From Ignavibacteriales bacterium (GTDB lineage: Bacteria; Bacteroidota; Ignavibacteria; Ignavibacteriales; Melioribacteraceae), in the NCBI GenBank assembly GCA_020059785.1, contig JAGVBL010000315.1, positions 1-10,843 of the forward strand: a stretch of 10,843 nucleotides of DNA, given 5' to 3'. Within the stretch, counting starts at the first letter, position 1. Every line of letters starts with the position of its first letter. Both the position numbers and the translations under genes were made by a program. Below the pieces are notes generated by a model, which did not search any database, was not told where the DNA came from, and worked only from the letters and a program-made list of their open reading frames with translations. Below are positions 1-7,241 of the stretch, piece by piece.

Positions 1-1892
1 AAAAAGGTAAAGAAACTATTAACCTGATACTGAAATGTTTTCTTTTTGCGTTAATAGGTACTACTTCCTACGCAATGATTATAATTCGTGCTAACCAGGA
101 ACCCCCTATTAACATGAACAGTCCTAAAACTTTTACAGAACTTGAATCGTACTTAAATAGAGAGCAATACGGCGACTTTCCAACATTCAAGCGTAGATTT
201 TCTAATGAACCCCATCAACTAAAAATTTATTCCGATTATTCAAGCGATCTTGATTTCTTGTGGACATACCAGATGAATCATATGTTCAACAGATACCTGT
301 TGTGGAATTACGTTGGAAGAGAATCGACATACCAGGATTCCGGAGTTGACTGGAAAGACTTGTTTGGGATTCCATTTCTGATAGGACTATTCGGATTGTA
401 TTACCACTTCAAACGCGATTGGAAAATGGGCGCAGTATTTCTTGTGATGTTTATTTTCTTAGGATACCTCACGGCATTTTATCAAAACCAGCAGCAACCC
501 CAACCACGTGAACGCGACTATTTCTACGTGGGCGCTTTCTTTGTATTTTCAATTTGGATTGCAATTGGCATGAACGGATTAATTGAATTGATTAGAGAAA
601 AATTCAACAAGATAAAACCAATAAACCCCGTTATTGCCGGATTTATGGTTGTAGGTTTTATTGTTGTTCCTATTAATATGCTTAATGCAAATTATTTTGA
701 GCATAACAGATCCAGAAACTATGTACCATGGGATTATGCTTACAATCTACTTCAAAGTGTTGCTCCTAATGCAATTTTATTTACTAATGGTGATAATGAT
801 ACTTTCCCTCTCTGGTATCTTCAGGATGTTGAAGGAGTAAGAAGAGATGTTAGAATTGCTAATCTAAGTCTGCTGAATACCAACTGGTATATTAAGCAAT
901 TAAAAAATACTACTCCGCATGGCGCTCCAAAAATTGATATTAGTTTTTCCGACGATGAAATTGATAAGTTAAGTCCCGTGAGATGGGATCCGACTGAATT
1001 ACAAATTGACGTGCCGCCGGATGTAATAAAAGAATTCGGTGTAACCGATACATCAATAATTAGAACCGGTAAATTGAAGTGGACAATGAAGAATAGCGTA
1101 ACTTTTGGAAATACCAAGGCAATTAGAACCCAGGATTTAGTCTGTCTCGATATTATTATGCAGAGCAAATGGAAACGCCCGGTTTATTACGCCGTTACTT
1201 GTTCCGATGATAGCCGTTTAAGTCTGGATGATTATTTACAAATGGAAGGAATGGCAATGCGGGTTGTTCCGAAGAAAAATCCTCAACCTTCTCTCGAGTA
1301 TGTAAACGAAGAAATTTTAAGAAAAAATTTATTCAGCGAGAATGTTAACATTAGCAAAACATTTCAATCCGGATTTCTATTTAGGGGGTTAAATGATAAA
1401 ACCATTTTCTTCGATGAAAACCATGAACGCCTGGTTCAGAATTACAGAAATGCATACATAAGGTTAGCATTGTATTATCTCTATCAGACAAAAGAAAAAT
1501 CGAAAGTAATTGAAACTCTTGATATGATGGAAAAGATGGTTCCGAGAAGTGTTGTTTCTATGGATTATAGAATTAAGCACGACGTAGCCAAAATATATTA
1601 CAATGCTGATGCAAAGAAACAATATGAAGAATTGGCTTACGAAGTAATTGAATCGGCAAAAAGATCGCTAGAGAAAAATCCTCGTGATTTCTCAAGCTGG
1701 TATAATCCTTACGATATTCTTCTAACACATTACGATTACCTTGGAAAATACAACGAGGCGGTTAGTTTACTGATGGGCTTACAAACATTATTACCTAACG
1801 ATACTCAAATTCAGGATTTGATAAAGCAGTATAGAAAACAAGCCGGTCAGGATACATCGGAGGTAACCGAAAAAGAAATAAGGATTAAATAA
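1..1892 (+). CDS. DUF2723 / GT117-family membrane protein, C-terminal part (5' truncated by window)
   Basis: The frame is open from base 3 with no stop, so the gene begins upstream. The ATG at 75 sits inside a membrane helix and is not a credible start. Four further hydrophobic segments lie near 357-407, 423-482, 519-587 and 627-686. A soluble C-terminal region follows, opening with the family-typical NGDNDTFPLWYLQ (786-824) and NLSLLNTNWYI; the upstream SYLNREQYGDFP is also characteristic. From about 1440 to 1850 the protein looks helical and TPR-like, ending in a charged tail. Relatives (PF11028, related to eukaryotic TMEM260, a protein O-mannosyltransferase) are multi-pass GT-C-type enzymes thought to use lipid-linked sugars; the catalytic N-terminal part would lie outside the window. 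The GT9 gene follows 46 bases downstream, so a joint role in glycan assembly is plausible. Family assignment is firm; donor and acceptor are unknown. Confidence 0.9.
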   Translation, partial: KGKETINLILKCFLFALIGTTSYAMIIIRANQEPPINMNSPKTFTELESYLNREQYGDFPTFKRRFSNEPHQLKIYSDYSSDLDFLWTYQMNHMFNRYLLWNYVGRESTYQDSGVDWKDLFGIPFLIGLFGLYYHFKRDWKMGAVFLVMFIFLGYLTAFYQNQQQPQPRERDYFYVGAFFVFSIWIAIGMNGLIELIREKFNKIKPINPVIAGFMVVGFIVVPINMLNANYFEHNRSRNYVPWDYAYNLLQSVAPNAILFTNGDNDTFPLWYLQDVEGVRRDVRIANLSLLNTNWYIKQLKNTTPHGAPKIDISFSDDEIDKLSPVRWDPTELQIDVPPDVIKEFGVTDTSIIRTGKLKWTMKNSVTFGNTKAIRTQDLVCLDIIMQSKWKRPVYYAVTCSDDSRLSLDDYLQMEGMAMRVVPKKNPQPSLEYVNEEILRKNLFSENVNISKTFQSGFLFRGLNDKTIFFDENHERLVQNYRNAYIRLALYYLYQTKEKSKVIETLDMMEKMVPRSVVSMDYRIKHDVAKIYYNADAKKQYEELAYEVIESAKRSLEKNPRDFSSWYNPYDILLTHYDYLGKYNEAVSLLMGLQTLLPNDTQIQDLIKQYRKQAGQDTSEVTEKEIRIK

Positions 1893-1900
1893 CATTCAAC

Positions 1901-1923
1901 GGGGATAAAGTAATTTATCCCCC
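1901..1923 (+). terminator. Hairpin after the DUF2723 gene, possible intrinsic terminator
   Basis: A perfect 9-base-pair stem, GGGGATAAA at 1901-1909 pairing with TTTATCCCC at 1914-1922, closes a GTAA tetraloop (1910-1913). It begins 8 bases after the DUF2723 stop codon. Only a short TTTT run (1925-1928) follows, so termination may be partial. The stem may instead attenuate, or protect the mRNA end between the two glycosyltransferase genes. The stem is directly visible; its function is inferred. Confidence 0.6.
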
Positions 1924-1938
1924 ATTTTAAAACCCAAT

Positions 1939-3000
1939 ATGAAAATCCTTGTAATTGCGTTATCGGGCATTGGCGATGCGTTAATGTTTACACCATCGTT
2001 AAAAAAATTAAATGAGGATTTTCCTTCTGCAGAAATTCATATTCTTGCAATGTATAGGGGAGTAAAAGAAATTTATGAAAAGCTCCCCGGGGTTACTAAA
2101 GTACTCTATCACGACTTTCTAAATTCTCCAAGAATAGATTCACTAACCTTCGTTCTGAAACTCCGCAACAAATATGATATAACAATAAATGTGTATCCAT
2201 CGAACAGGAAAGAGTACAATATAATAAGCTACATAATTGGAGCAGAGAGAAGAGCCTCGGTTAATTATCTGCGTAAAGGAAAATCAAATCTCTCTTTTTT
2301 GAATAATGTGCTAACCATTGAAAATGATAAGTTACATAATGTTGAAGAAAATATTTTGCTGTGTGAGCGATTGAGCGGTATAAAAAGCGATTCAATTTCC
2401 CCTCTTCAATTAGTATTATCCGAAGAAGAAATTTCTTTTGCAGAAGAGTTTCTTATTAAAAACAAAATCAACGATGATTTAGTTATTGGATTTCATCCGG
2501 GATGTTCGCCTCTAAAAAATCATGAAAAGCGAAGATGGGAGCCGGAAAAATTTGCTTCGCTCGCACAAAAATTAATCGATTCCTATTCGGCAAAAATTTT
2601 AGTCTTCGGCGGTCCTGAAGAAGAGCCAATAAAAGAAAATATTGTCCGGCTTACAAGTTCTCAGAATATATTTACCGTTAAGGCAAATTCCATTTTGCAA
2701 ACTGCAGCCGTTATGAATCGTTGCAACTTATTCATTACGAACGATTCCAGTCTAATGCATATTGCGGCGGCACTAACATTAAATACCGTAGTAATTCTCG
2801 GACCAACAAATAAAAATTATATTTATCCGTGGAAGACTGAATTTAAAATTGCATCGTTATATCTGGAATGTTCGCCTTGTTTCTTCTATTCCCCAAAACA
2901 TTTAAGCTGCAGCCGGAGTGATGTAAAATTCAAATGTATTAAAGAATTGGATGTTAATCTGGTTTATGATAAAGCTGCTGAGTTTCTAAATAATAGTTAG
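1939..3000 (+). CDS. Glycosyltransferase family 9 (heptosyltransferase-like)
   Basis: The 353-residue protein has the two-Rossmann GT-B layout of family 9 (ADP-heptose:LPS heptosyltransferases and relatives), at typical length. The N-terminus carries the glycine loop after the first strand (SGIGDALMFTPSLKKL, residues 9-24). The C-terminal half shows HPG (186-188), RRW (198-200), FGGPEE (223-228) and the sugar-nucleotide-binding signature NDSSLMHIAAAL (268-279, with Asp269 and His274). Four cysteines follow (311, 314, 324, 333) in a CxxC-C-C arrangement seen in many GT9 members. There is no signal peptide, so it should act at the inner face of the membrane, transferring heptose or a similar sugar to lipopolysaccharide core or another surface glycan. 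No Shine-Dalgarno sequence precedes the ATG. Its stop overlaps the convergent LOG-like gene by four bases. The exact donor cannot be read from the sequence. Confidence 0.9.
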   Translation: MKILVIALSGIGDALMFTPSLKKLNEDFPSAEIHILAMYRGVKEIYEKLPGVTKVLYHDFLNSPRIDSLTFVLKLRNKYDITINVYPSNRKEYNIISYIIGAERRASVNYLRKGKSNLSFLNNVLTIENDKLHNVEENILLCERLSGIKSDSISPLQLVLSEEEISFAEEFLIKNKINDDLVIGFHPGCSPLKNHEKRRWEPEKFASLAQKLIDSYSAKILVFGGPEEEPIKENIVRLTSSQNIFTVKANSILQTAAVMNRCNLFITNDSSLMHIAAALTLNTVVILGPTNKNYIYPWKTEFKIASLYLECSPCFFYSPKHLSCSRSDVKFKCIKELDVNLVYDKAAEFLNNS

Positions 3001-3527
3001 ACTAAAGAAGTTATAATATAAGAAGCCAGTTCATCTATATCATCAAAACATTTTATCAGACCGTTTTTTCTTCCCTCTTTTTTAATCTGCAATTCCATTA
3101 TATCAACAATGTCTTTCCACATTCTACTGTGGCAAGCAAACGGTTTATCGGAAATCATTTTCTTGTTCATATATTCCCACACAAGAGAAAGTTCAACCAG
3201 AGTTCCTGTTCCACCTTGAAGAACAACGTAAGCATCGCCTATTTCAAGAAGATTGCCAAGCCGGTCGAAAAGTGTATGACATTTAATTTCGCGTGTAAGA
3301 AATTTGCTCGGTGTTACATTATAGATATCTAAAGTTACGCCAATTGCCTCGGCACCATTTTCATTAGCGCCTCTTGAAACGGCGTCCATAATACCCTGAA
3401 ATCCGCCAGTACAAACATTTAATTTGTTCTCCGCAAATTTTTTGCCGAGCTGATAAGCAACTTCATATTCCTTATCGCCCGGCTTTGGTAAAGAACTTCC
3501 AAATACAGTAACGAATTTTTTACTCAT
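2997..3527 (-). CDS. LOG-family (TIGR00730-like) nucleotide phosphoribohydrolase-like protein, divergent motifs
   Basis: This 176-residue single-domain Rossmann protein resembles LOG enzymes, once misannotated as lysine decarboxylases, which hydrolyse (N6-modified) AMP or other nucleoside monophosphates to base plus ribose 5-phosphate. Visible marks are the N-terminal VFGSS strand-loop (residues 8-12), CTGGFQGIMDAVSRGA (39-54) and QGGTGTLVE (104-112) with Glu112. Two departures stand out: the usual PGGxGTxxE motif starts with Gln104 instead of Pro, and the usual Arg-Lys pair in the preceding helix reads Arg89-Leu90. Activity or substrate may therefore differ. It is the last gene of a tight minus-strand unit: its ATG begins one base after the stop of the zinc hydrolase gene, with no clear Shine-Dalgarno, suggesting translational coupling. 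It ends tail-to-tail with the GT9 gene, overlapping it by four bases. Confidence 0.82.
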   Translation of the reverse strand: MSKKFVTVFGSSLPKPGDKEYEVAYQLGKKFAENKLNVCTGGFQGIMDAVSRGANENGAEAIGVTLDIYNVTPSKFLTREIKCHTLFDRLGNLLEIGDAYVVLQGGTGTLVELSLVWEYMNKKMISDKPFACHSRMWKDIVDIMELQIKKEGRKNGLIKCFDDIDELASYIITSLV

Positions 3528-3528
3528 A

Positions 3529-4350
3529 CTAATTCAGTACCGGCTTGCCGGCATCAACCCATGCAGAATAAATTAAAGATGCTGTCCGGGTTGCGCCCAG
3601 ACTTACCCTGTTGAATGTAACATGTTTAGTCTTGAACCAGAATAATCTGTAAAAATTATCATCATAATTTTTCTCAGCTCTTTCATACGATAGCTTGTCG
3701 GCAGCAAGAATCATATCATTATAACTATTTGATTCTGTTATGTAATTAAAAATATATGTGGAGAGGTCACTTACATATTGAGGAGGAATAACGTAGTAAT
3801 TGTTTTCAATTTCGTATTCATATTTCTTGAACATATCGCTTTCATACCTGAAGTGAACTCCCTTCTGATTGGTCATTTCACCGTTATAATTCAATGTTGT
3901 ATGCTGCGGTTGATGTCCATCTTCTATGTAATGAGAAATATCCGATGCGTATAAAATAATTTTCTGTTTGTCGTTCTGCTTAAAAGCATCTACAAGATTG
4001 GAATATGTAGTTATTGTAGCCCATGGTAAAACGCCCATTTCAGTTACTGTATTATCGCTGTAAATCTTTACAAGTTCGTCGTAGGAAGTGATCATTTTAC
4101 CGTCATTAAATTCCTTATAATAATCAATATCGATAAAATGTTTCGGGTATTCATCTTTAACATCTTTCTTCCTTTTATCGGGATCGGTAGAATGATCTAC
4201 TATAGCGTTTTTAACTTCATCGGATAAATTCATCTCCACAGGTAATAACTTCATAGCATATTTAGTAATTAATTTATGACCTTTATCCCCCCAACCGAAT
4301 ATTACAACAGGTACTAAAAAAACGACAAGTATTTTTCTGAAAGATTTCAT
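3529..4350 (-). CDS. Secreted zinc-dependent hydrolase of the S1/P1 nuclease-phospholipase C fold
   Basis: The 273-residue protein begins with a signal peptide (basic MKSFRK, then a hydrophobic stretch to Gly19). Cleavage there would leave Trp20 as the mature N-terminus. In this fold the N-terminal Trp itself binds zinc. Other likely ligands are His25 (WGDKGH), an Asp near 52-57, His71 (YPKHF), and the core HxxxDxxxxxH set His140, Asp144 and His150 in SHYIEDGHQPQH, then His166 and Glu170 in GVHFRYE. The spacing Trp-x4-His and the HQPxH segment resemble S1/P1 nucleases, while HxxxE (rather than HxxxD) resembles bacterial phospholipase C. It should act in the periplasm or outside the cell on nucleic acids or phospholipids; sequence alone does not decide. 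It is the middle gene of a three-gene unit, three bases after the YjbQ-like gene. Confidence 0.85.
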   Translation of the reverse strand: MKSFRKILVVFLVPVVIFGWGDKGHKLITKYAMKLLPVEMNLSDEVKNAIVDHSTDPDKRKKDVKDEYPKHFIDIDYYKEFNDGKMITSYDELVKIYSDNTVTEMGVLPWATITTYSNLVDAFKQNDKQKIILYASDISHYIEDGHQPQHTTLNYNGEMTNQKGVHFRYESDMFKKYEYEIENNYYVIPPQYVSDLSTYIFNYITESNSYNDMILAADKLSYERAEKNYDDNFYRLFWFKTKHVTFNRVSLGATRTASLIYSAWVDAGKPVLN

Positions 4351-4353
4351 TAA

Positions 4354-4794
4354 TTATTCTCCAATAAATTGAGTAATTATTTTTCTAGTTCTCTGCCGGT
4401 TATCGAAATCGATTAGAACTATTTGCTGCCATGTACCAAGAAGCAATTTAGAATCCGTGAATGGAATAGTTAAAGAAGCTCCTTGTAAAGAGGCACGCAC
4501 ATGTGCATATCCGTTTGCATCATGCCAGGTTTCATCGTGATAGTATTTTGAACTGGAAGGGATAATACGCTCGAAGAAATCTGGATAGTCTTTTATCAAT
4601 CCAGGTTCATATTCAATTGTTGTTATTCCTGCTGTCGATCCGGGTGCAAATACCAGAACATTTCCATTTCTCAATCCGCATTCTATCAATCTGGATTGGA
4701 CTTCATCTGTAATATCAATTAAATCGGTATTACCTTTTGAGTTGATGTTAAATGAAAGAGTTTTAATTTGCAAATCGACCTCATACTTATTCAA
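4354..4794 (-). CDS. YjbQ / UPF0047 family protein
   Basis: At 146 residues this is a full-length member of the small UPF0047 (YjbQ) family, homotrimeric beta-rich proteins; some members have been given secondary thiamine-phosphate synthase activity, but the physiological role is not settled. Visible signatures are LVFAPGSTAGITTIEYEPG (residues 47-65), a divergent form of the usual HTTA-type block, and the C-terminal NGYAHVRASLQGASLTIPF and LLLGTWQQIVLIDFD. His and Glu/Asp residues near these blocks form the predicted metal or phosphate site; here the usual HTTA reads STAG. The start is TTG at 4792-4794: a TAA stop lies directly upstream in frame, no ATG occurs early, and an AGGT sits eight bases before it. 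It heads the three-gene minus-strand unit with the zinc hydrolase and LOG-like genes. No thiamine genes are nearby. Confidence 0.88.
   Translation of the reverse strand: MNKYEVDLQIKTLSFNINSKGNTDLIDITDEVQSRLIECGLRNGNVLVFAPGSTAGITTIEYEPGLIKDYPDFFERIIPSSSKYYHDETWHDANGYAHVRASLQGASLTIPFTDSKLLLGTWQQIVLIDFDNRQRTRKIITQFIGE
4359..4362 (-). promoter_or_regulatory. Shine-Dalgarno GGAG for the zinc hydrolase gene
   Basis: On the minus strand GGAG lies inside the last codons of the YjbQ-like gene, eight bases before the hydrolase ATG (4348-4350). The gap between the two genes is only three bases, so ribosomes ending one gene can readily start the next. This supports the chosen ATG and the operon. Confidence 0.6.
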
Positions 4795-4802
4795 TTAAAG
4801 TT

Positions 4803-4806
4803 ACCT
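4803..4806 (-). promoter_or_regulatory. Ribosome-binding site deciding the TTG start of the YjbQ-like gene
   Basis: Minus-strand AGGT, within ACAGGTAA, lies eight bases before the TTG at 4792-4794. With the in-frame TAA immediately upstream of that TTG, this is the best support for a non-ATG start. The same ACAGGTAA octamer recurs 14 bases further upstream (4815-4822). Confidence 0.45.
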
Positions 4807-4813
4807 GTTTAAA

Positions 4814-4825
4814 TTTACCTGTAAA
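4814..4825. promoter_or_regulatory. Small palindrome upstream of the YjbQ-like gene
   Basis: TTTAC-CT-GTAAA is a 12-base dyad 20 bases upstream of the TTG start. Part of it (TTACCTGT, 4815-4822) is repeated directly at 4801-4808, a 14-base offset. It could be an operator for the three-gene unit, but short AT-rich dyads are common by chance here. Confidence 0.25.
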
Positions 4826-4906
4826 CAATCAAAGAACCATATTAAAATCAGTGAAAATTTGTAGTACAAAAATTAAGTGATTGGAAAGGTAAAAGAAACA
4901 AAAAAT

Positions 4907-7153
4907 TTACTTGTAGGAATTTAGCCACTGATCAATAGTAAGTTTTAGAAAATGGATATTAATCGGTTTTGCAATATAATCATCCATACCGGCAGCAAGG
5001 CATTTCTCTCTGTCTTTCATACTTGAGTGCGCTGTTACAGCTATAACAGGAATCTTACCATTTACACCGGGAAGTTCTCTAATTTTACGTGTAGCAGTTA
5101 TTCCATCCATGTCGGTCATTTCTACATCCATTAGGACAACATCAAAAATTCCTGATTTTACTGCTTCAATAGCATCGTATCCGTTAGATACCGCATCAAC
5201 ATCGTAGCCGACTTCTCTTAAGATTTTCATTTCGAGATTCTGGCTTATAGGATTATCTTCTACAAGAAGTATTTTCTTCTTCTGACCGTTTTCGAATTTA
5301 TGTTCCCCGGTCTTCGGTTTTTTATCTTCTTCTTCAAACACTTCCTGAGGAATAGGGGTTTCTATTACAACATTCTCGGGTACGGAATCAATCTGGGTTT
5401 TAAGTTTAACCGTAAAAGTAAATTTGCTACCCATACCGACTTTGCTTTCTACTTTAATGTCGCCGCCCATCAACTTAATGAACTCTTTAGATATTACAAG
5501 ACCAAGACCTGTTCCTTCCTTTTTACCTTTTTTACTTTTTACCTGCACATAAGGCTCAAATAACATTGGAATTTTTTCGCTCGGTATTCCATGACCCGTA
5601 TCTTCTATAGTAGTTGCAAGTTCTATTGCAGAAGAGGATTTTGATGATACATGAGATATAATACTAATCTTGCCTTCGTCAGTATATTTTACAGCGTTGC
5701 TTAAGAGGTTTAATATTATTTGCCTGAATCGTGTAGGGTCTCCAAAGACTGTTTTGGGAACATCGTCCTTAATGCTTTCTTCTATTATAATTCCTTTTTG
5801 TTTTGCAGCTTGTGTAATTATTGAAACAGCTTTGTGAATTTCCTCGCGAATTCCGAACTCAATTTCATCAAGGTCCATTTTACCGGCTTCAATTTTAGAT
5901 ATATCGAGGATGTTATTGATTATATCCAGAAGTGTTTGAGCCGCTAAACGTGCATCGCGAGAAAAGTTTTTTAATTCTTCCTTACTCTCAAATAAATCAT
6001 TTTCAATCAATGTTAAAAATCCCATAACAGAATTCATAGGAGTTCTAACTTCATGACTCATATTAGCAAGGAACTTGGATTTGAAATTACTTTCCTGTTG
6101 AGCTTTCTTAGCACTTATATCCGCTTTCATTTTTTCGTCTCTAAGTGCCTCAAGTGCTTTCTGCTTTTCATTTTCTGCTTGAACCTGTTGCGTTATATCC
6201 TGAATACTTCCTTCAAAATATGTAGAGCCGTCATCATTCAAATTAACACGAACATTCAGCCGGACAGTTACTTCACCACCATCTTTCTTCTTAAACTGAA
6301 CTCTGTAATTTTTTACTTTCCCCTGTTTATCTAAAAGTTTATTTAATAATTCCCAGTCGCTCTCACGAATAAAGAAATCTTTTATGAAATTGAGTCGTAA
6401 AATTTCTTCATCGGCAGAATATCCCAATAATTTTACAAATGCCGGATTAACAATTATCAGATTACCTTTAGGCATTACCTGAAAAATTCCTTCGGCGGAA
6501 TTATCAAAAATATTTCTGTACTTTCTTTCTGATAGCGATACTTCGTAACCTTTTGTAAAAGCTTCCAGACGCAACCTTGAATTGATATAACTTGCTATTA
6601 TTGCCATAATACTTATTATAAGAACAAGTACAACGGATTCGATCATGTTTGGAAGAATATAAATCTCGCGGCTATTCAGGATAATTGATACAGCAAAAAC
6701 CATGTTGTAATAAATCGCAACAATAATCTGGTTTGTTACTTCCCAGCTTAGAAATAATGCGGCTATAAAAATTATCAAACTTATCAGGTGAGAGTTGAAT
6801 ATCAATGTCTTGGGGATTAAGTATATCATCACTCCAAAGGATACAATAATAGAAAGCAGTAGAATATGAATAAGTAATACAGAGTATTTCTTACCGAATT
6901 TTGTATTGGAGATCAACAAAATAAAAAAAGCTATCAAAATTGAAGATAGTCTGGAGGTATAGATTTGTACACTGTGCTGTGCAAAATATTTTACTTCAAG
7001 TACAAGGGCAAGAATTCCCGAAGCAGAAGTAAAATAAGCAAGAGATTTTAGAGGGGAAATTAATTGCTTCTTATTCTCTTCTTTAATGTATTCCTGGAGT
7101 TTATGCTCGTAGGTCTTTGTTAGAAATTTGCTATTCGGATTATTGTTTATCAC
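4907..7153 (-). CDS. Membrane hybrid sensor histidine kinase with PAS and receiver domains
   Basis: The 748-residue protein has about six hydrophobic segments in residues 36-190 and no large extracytoplasmic loop. A PAS domain follows (about 208-325, EGIFQVMPKGNLIIVNPAFVKLLGYS), then a charged coiled-coil linker (325-358). HisKA has phosphoacceptor His367 in FLANMSHEVRTPMN. The HATPase has an N box with Asn482/Asn486 (QIILNLLSNAVKYTDEG), G1 EDTGHGIP (517-524), an F box LFEPY and G2 GTGLGL (547-552). A REC domain (about 627-745) has Glu632-Asp633, phosphoacceptor Asp676, Thr707 and Lys729. All catalytic residues are present. Phosphate should pass His367 to Asp676, but no Hpt protein or output regulator is encoded nearby. 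The start is GTG (7151-7153), the first usable codon after an in-frame TGA five codons upstream; the next Met is residue 109, inside the membrane part. The signal is unknown, probably sensed in the membrane or through PAS. Confidence 0.95.
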   Translation of the reverse strand: MINNNPNSKFLTKTYEHKLQEYIKEENKKQLISPLKSLAYFTSASGILALVLEVKYFAQHSVQIYTSRLSSILIAFFILLISNTKFGKKYSVLLIHILLLSIIVSFGVMIYLIPKTLIFNSHLISLIIFIAALFLSWEVTNQIIVAIYYNMVFAVSIILNSREIYILPNMIESVVLVLIISIMAIIASYINSRLRLEAFTKGYEVSLSERKYRNIFDNSAEGIFQVMPKGNLIIVNPAFVKLLGYSADEEILRLNFIKDFFIRESDWELLNKLLDKQGKVKNYRVQFKKKDGGEVTVRLNVRVNLNDDGSTYFEGSIQDITQQVQAENEKQKALEALRDEKMKADISAKKAQQESNFKSKFLANMSHEVRTPMNSVMGFLTLIENDLFESKEELKNFSRDARLAAQTLLDIINNILDISKIEAGKMDLDEIEFGIREEIHKAVSIITQAAKQKGIIIEESIKDDVPKTVFGDPTRFRQIILNLLSNAVKYTDEGKISIISHVSSKSSSAIELATTIEDTGHGIPSEKIPMLFEPYVQVKSKKGKKEGTGLGLVISKEFIKLMGGDIKVESKVGMGSKFTFTVKLKTQIDSVPENVVIETPIPQEVFEEEDKKPKTGEHKFENGQKKKILLVEDNPISQNLEMKILREVGYDVDAVSNGYDAIEAVKSGIFDVVLMDVEMTDMDGITATRKIRELPGVNGKIPVIAVTAHSSMKDREKCLAAGMDDYIAKPINIHFLKLTIDQWLNSYK

Positions 7154-7209
7154 GGTATATTTTATTCAATTGTTAGAACTTTTCTCGTTACAAAATTTTG
7201 AAATACTCC

Positions 7210-7224
7210 AATTAGTGACTAATT
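7210..7224. promoter_or_regulatory. Palindrome AATTAGT-G-ACTAATT in the divergent intergenic region
   Basis: Perfect 7-base arms flank one central base. It lies between the divergent sensor kinase (starts 7153) and PAP2 (starts 7323) genes, a 169-base gap that must hold both promoters. The size and symmetry fit a dimeric regulator's operator, but no regulator is identified. Confidence 0.35.
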
Positions 7225-7241
7225 TAATGGCGTTTCCAATA

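Noticed and set aside
821..1168. 115-codon open frame on the minus strand
   Set aside because: It lies wholly antisense to the conserved soluble domain of the DUF2723 gene, and its product resembles no family I recognise.
5300..6334. Two plus-strand open frames (5300-5563 and 6053-6334) inside the kinase gene
   Set aside because: Both are antisense to well-conserved kinase domains, are rich in Phe and Leu from reversed codons, and have no start context.
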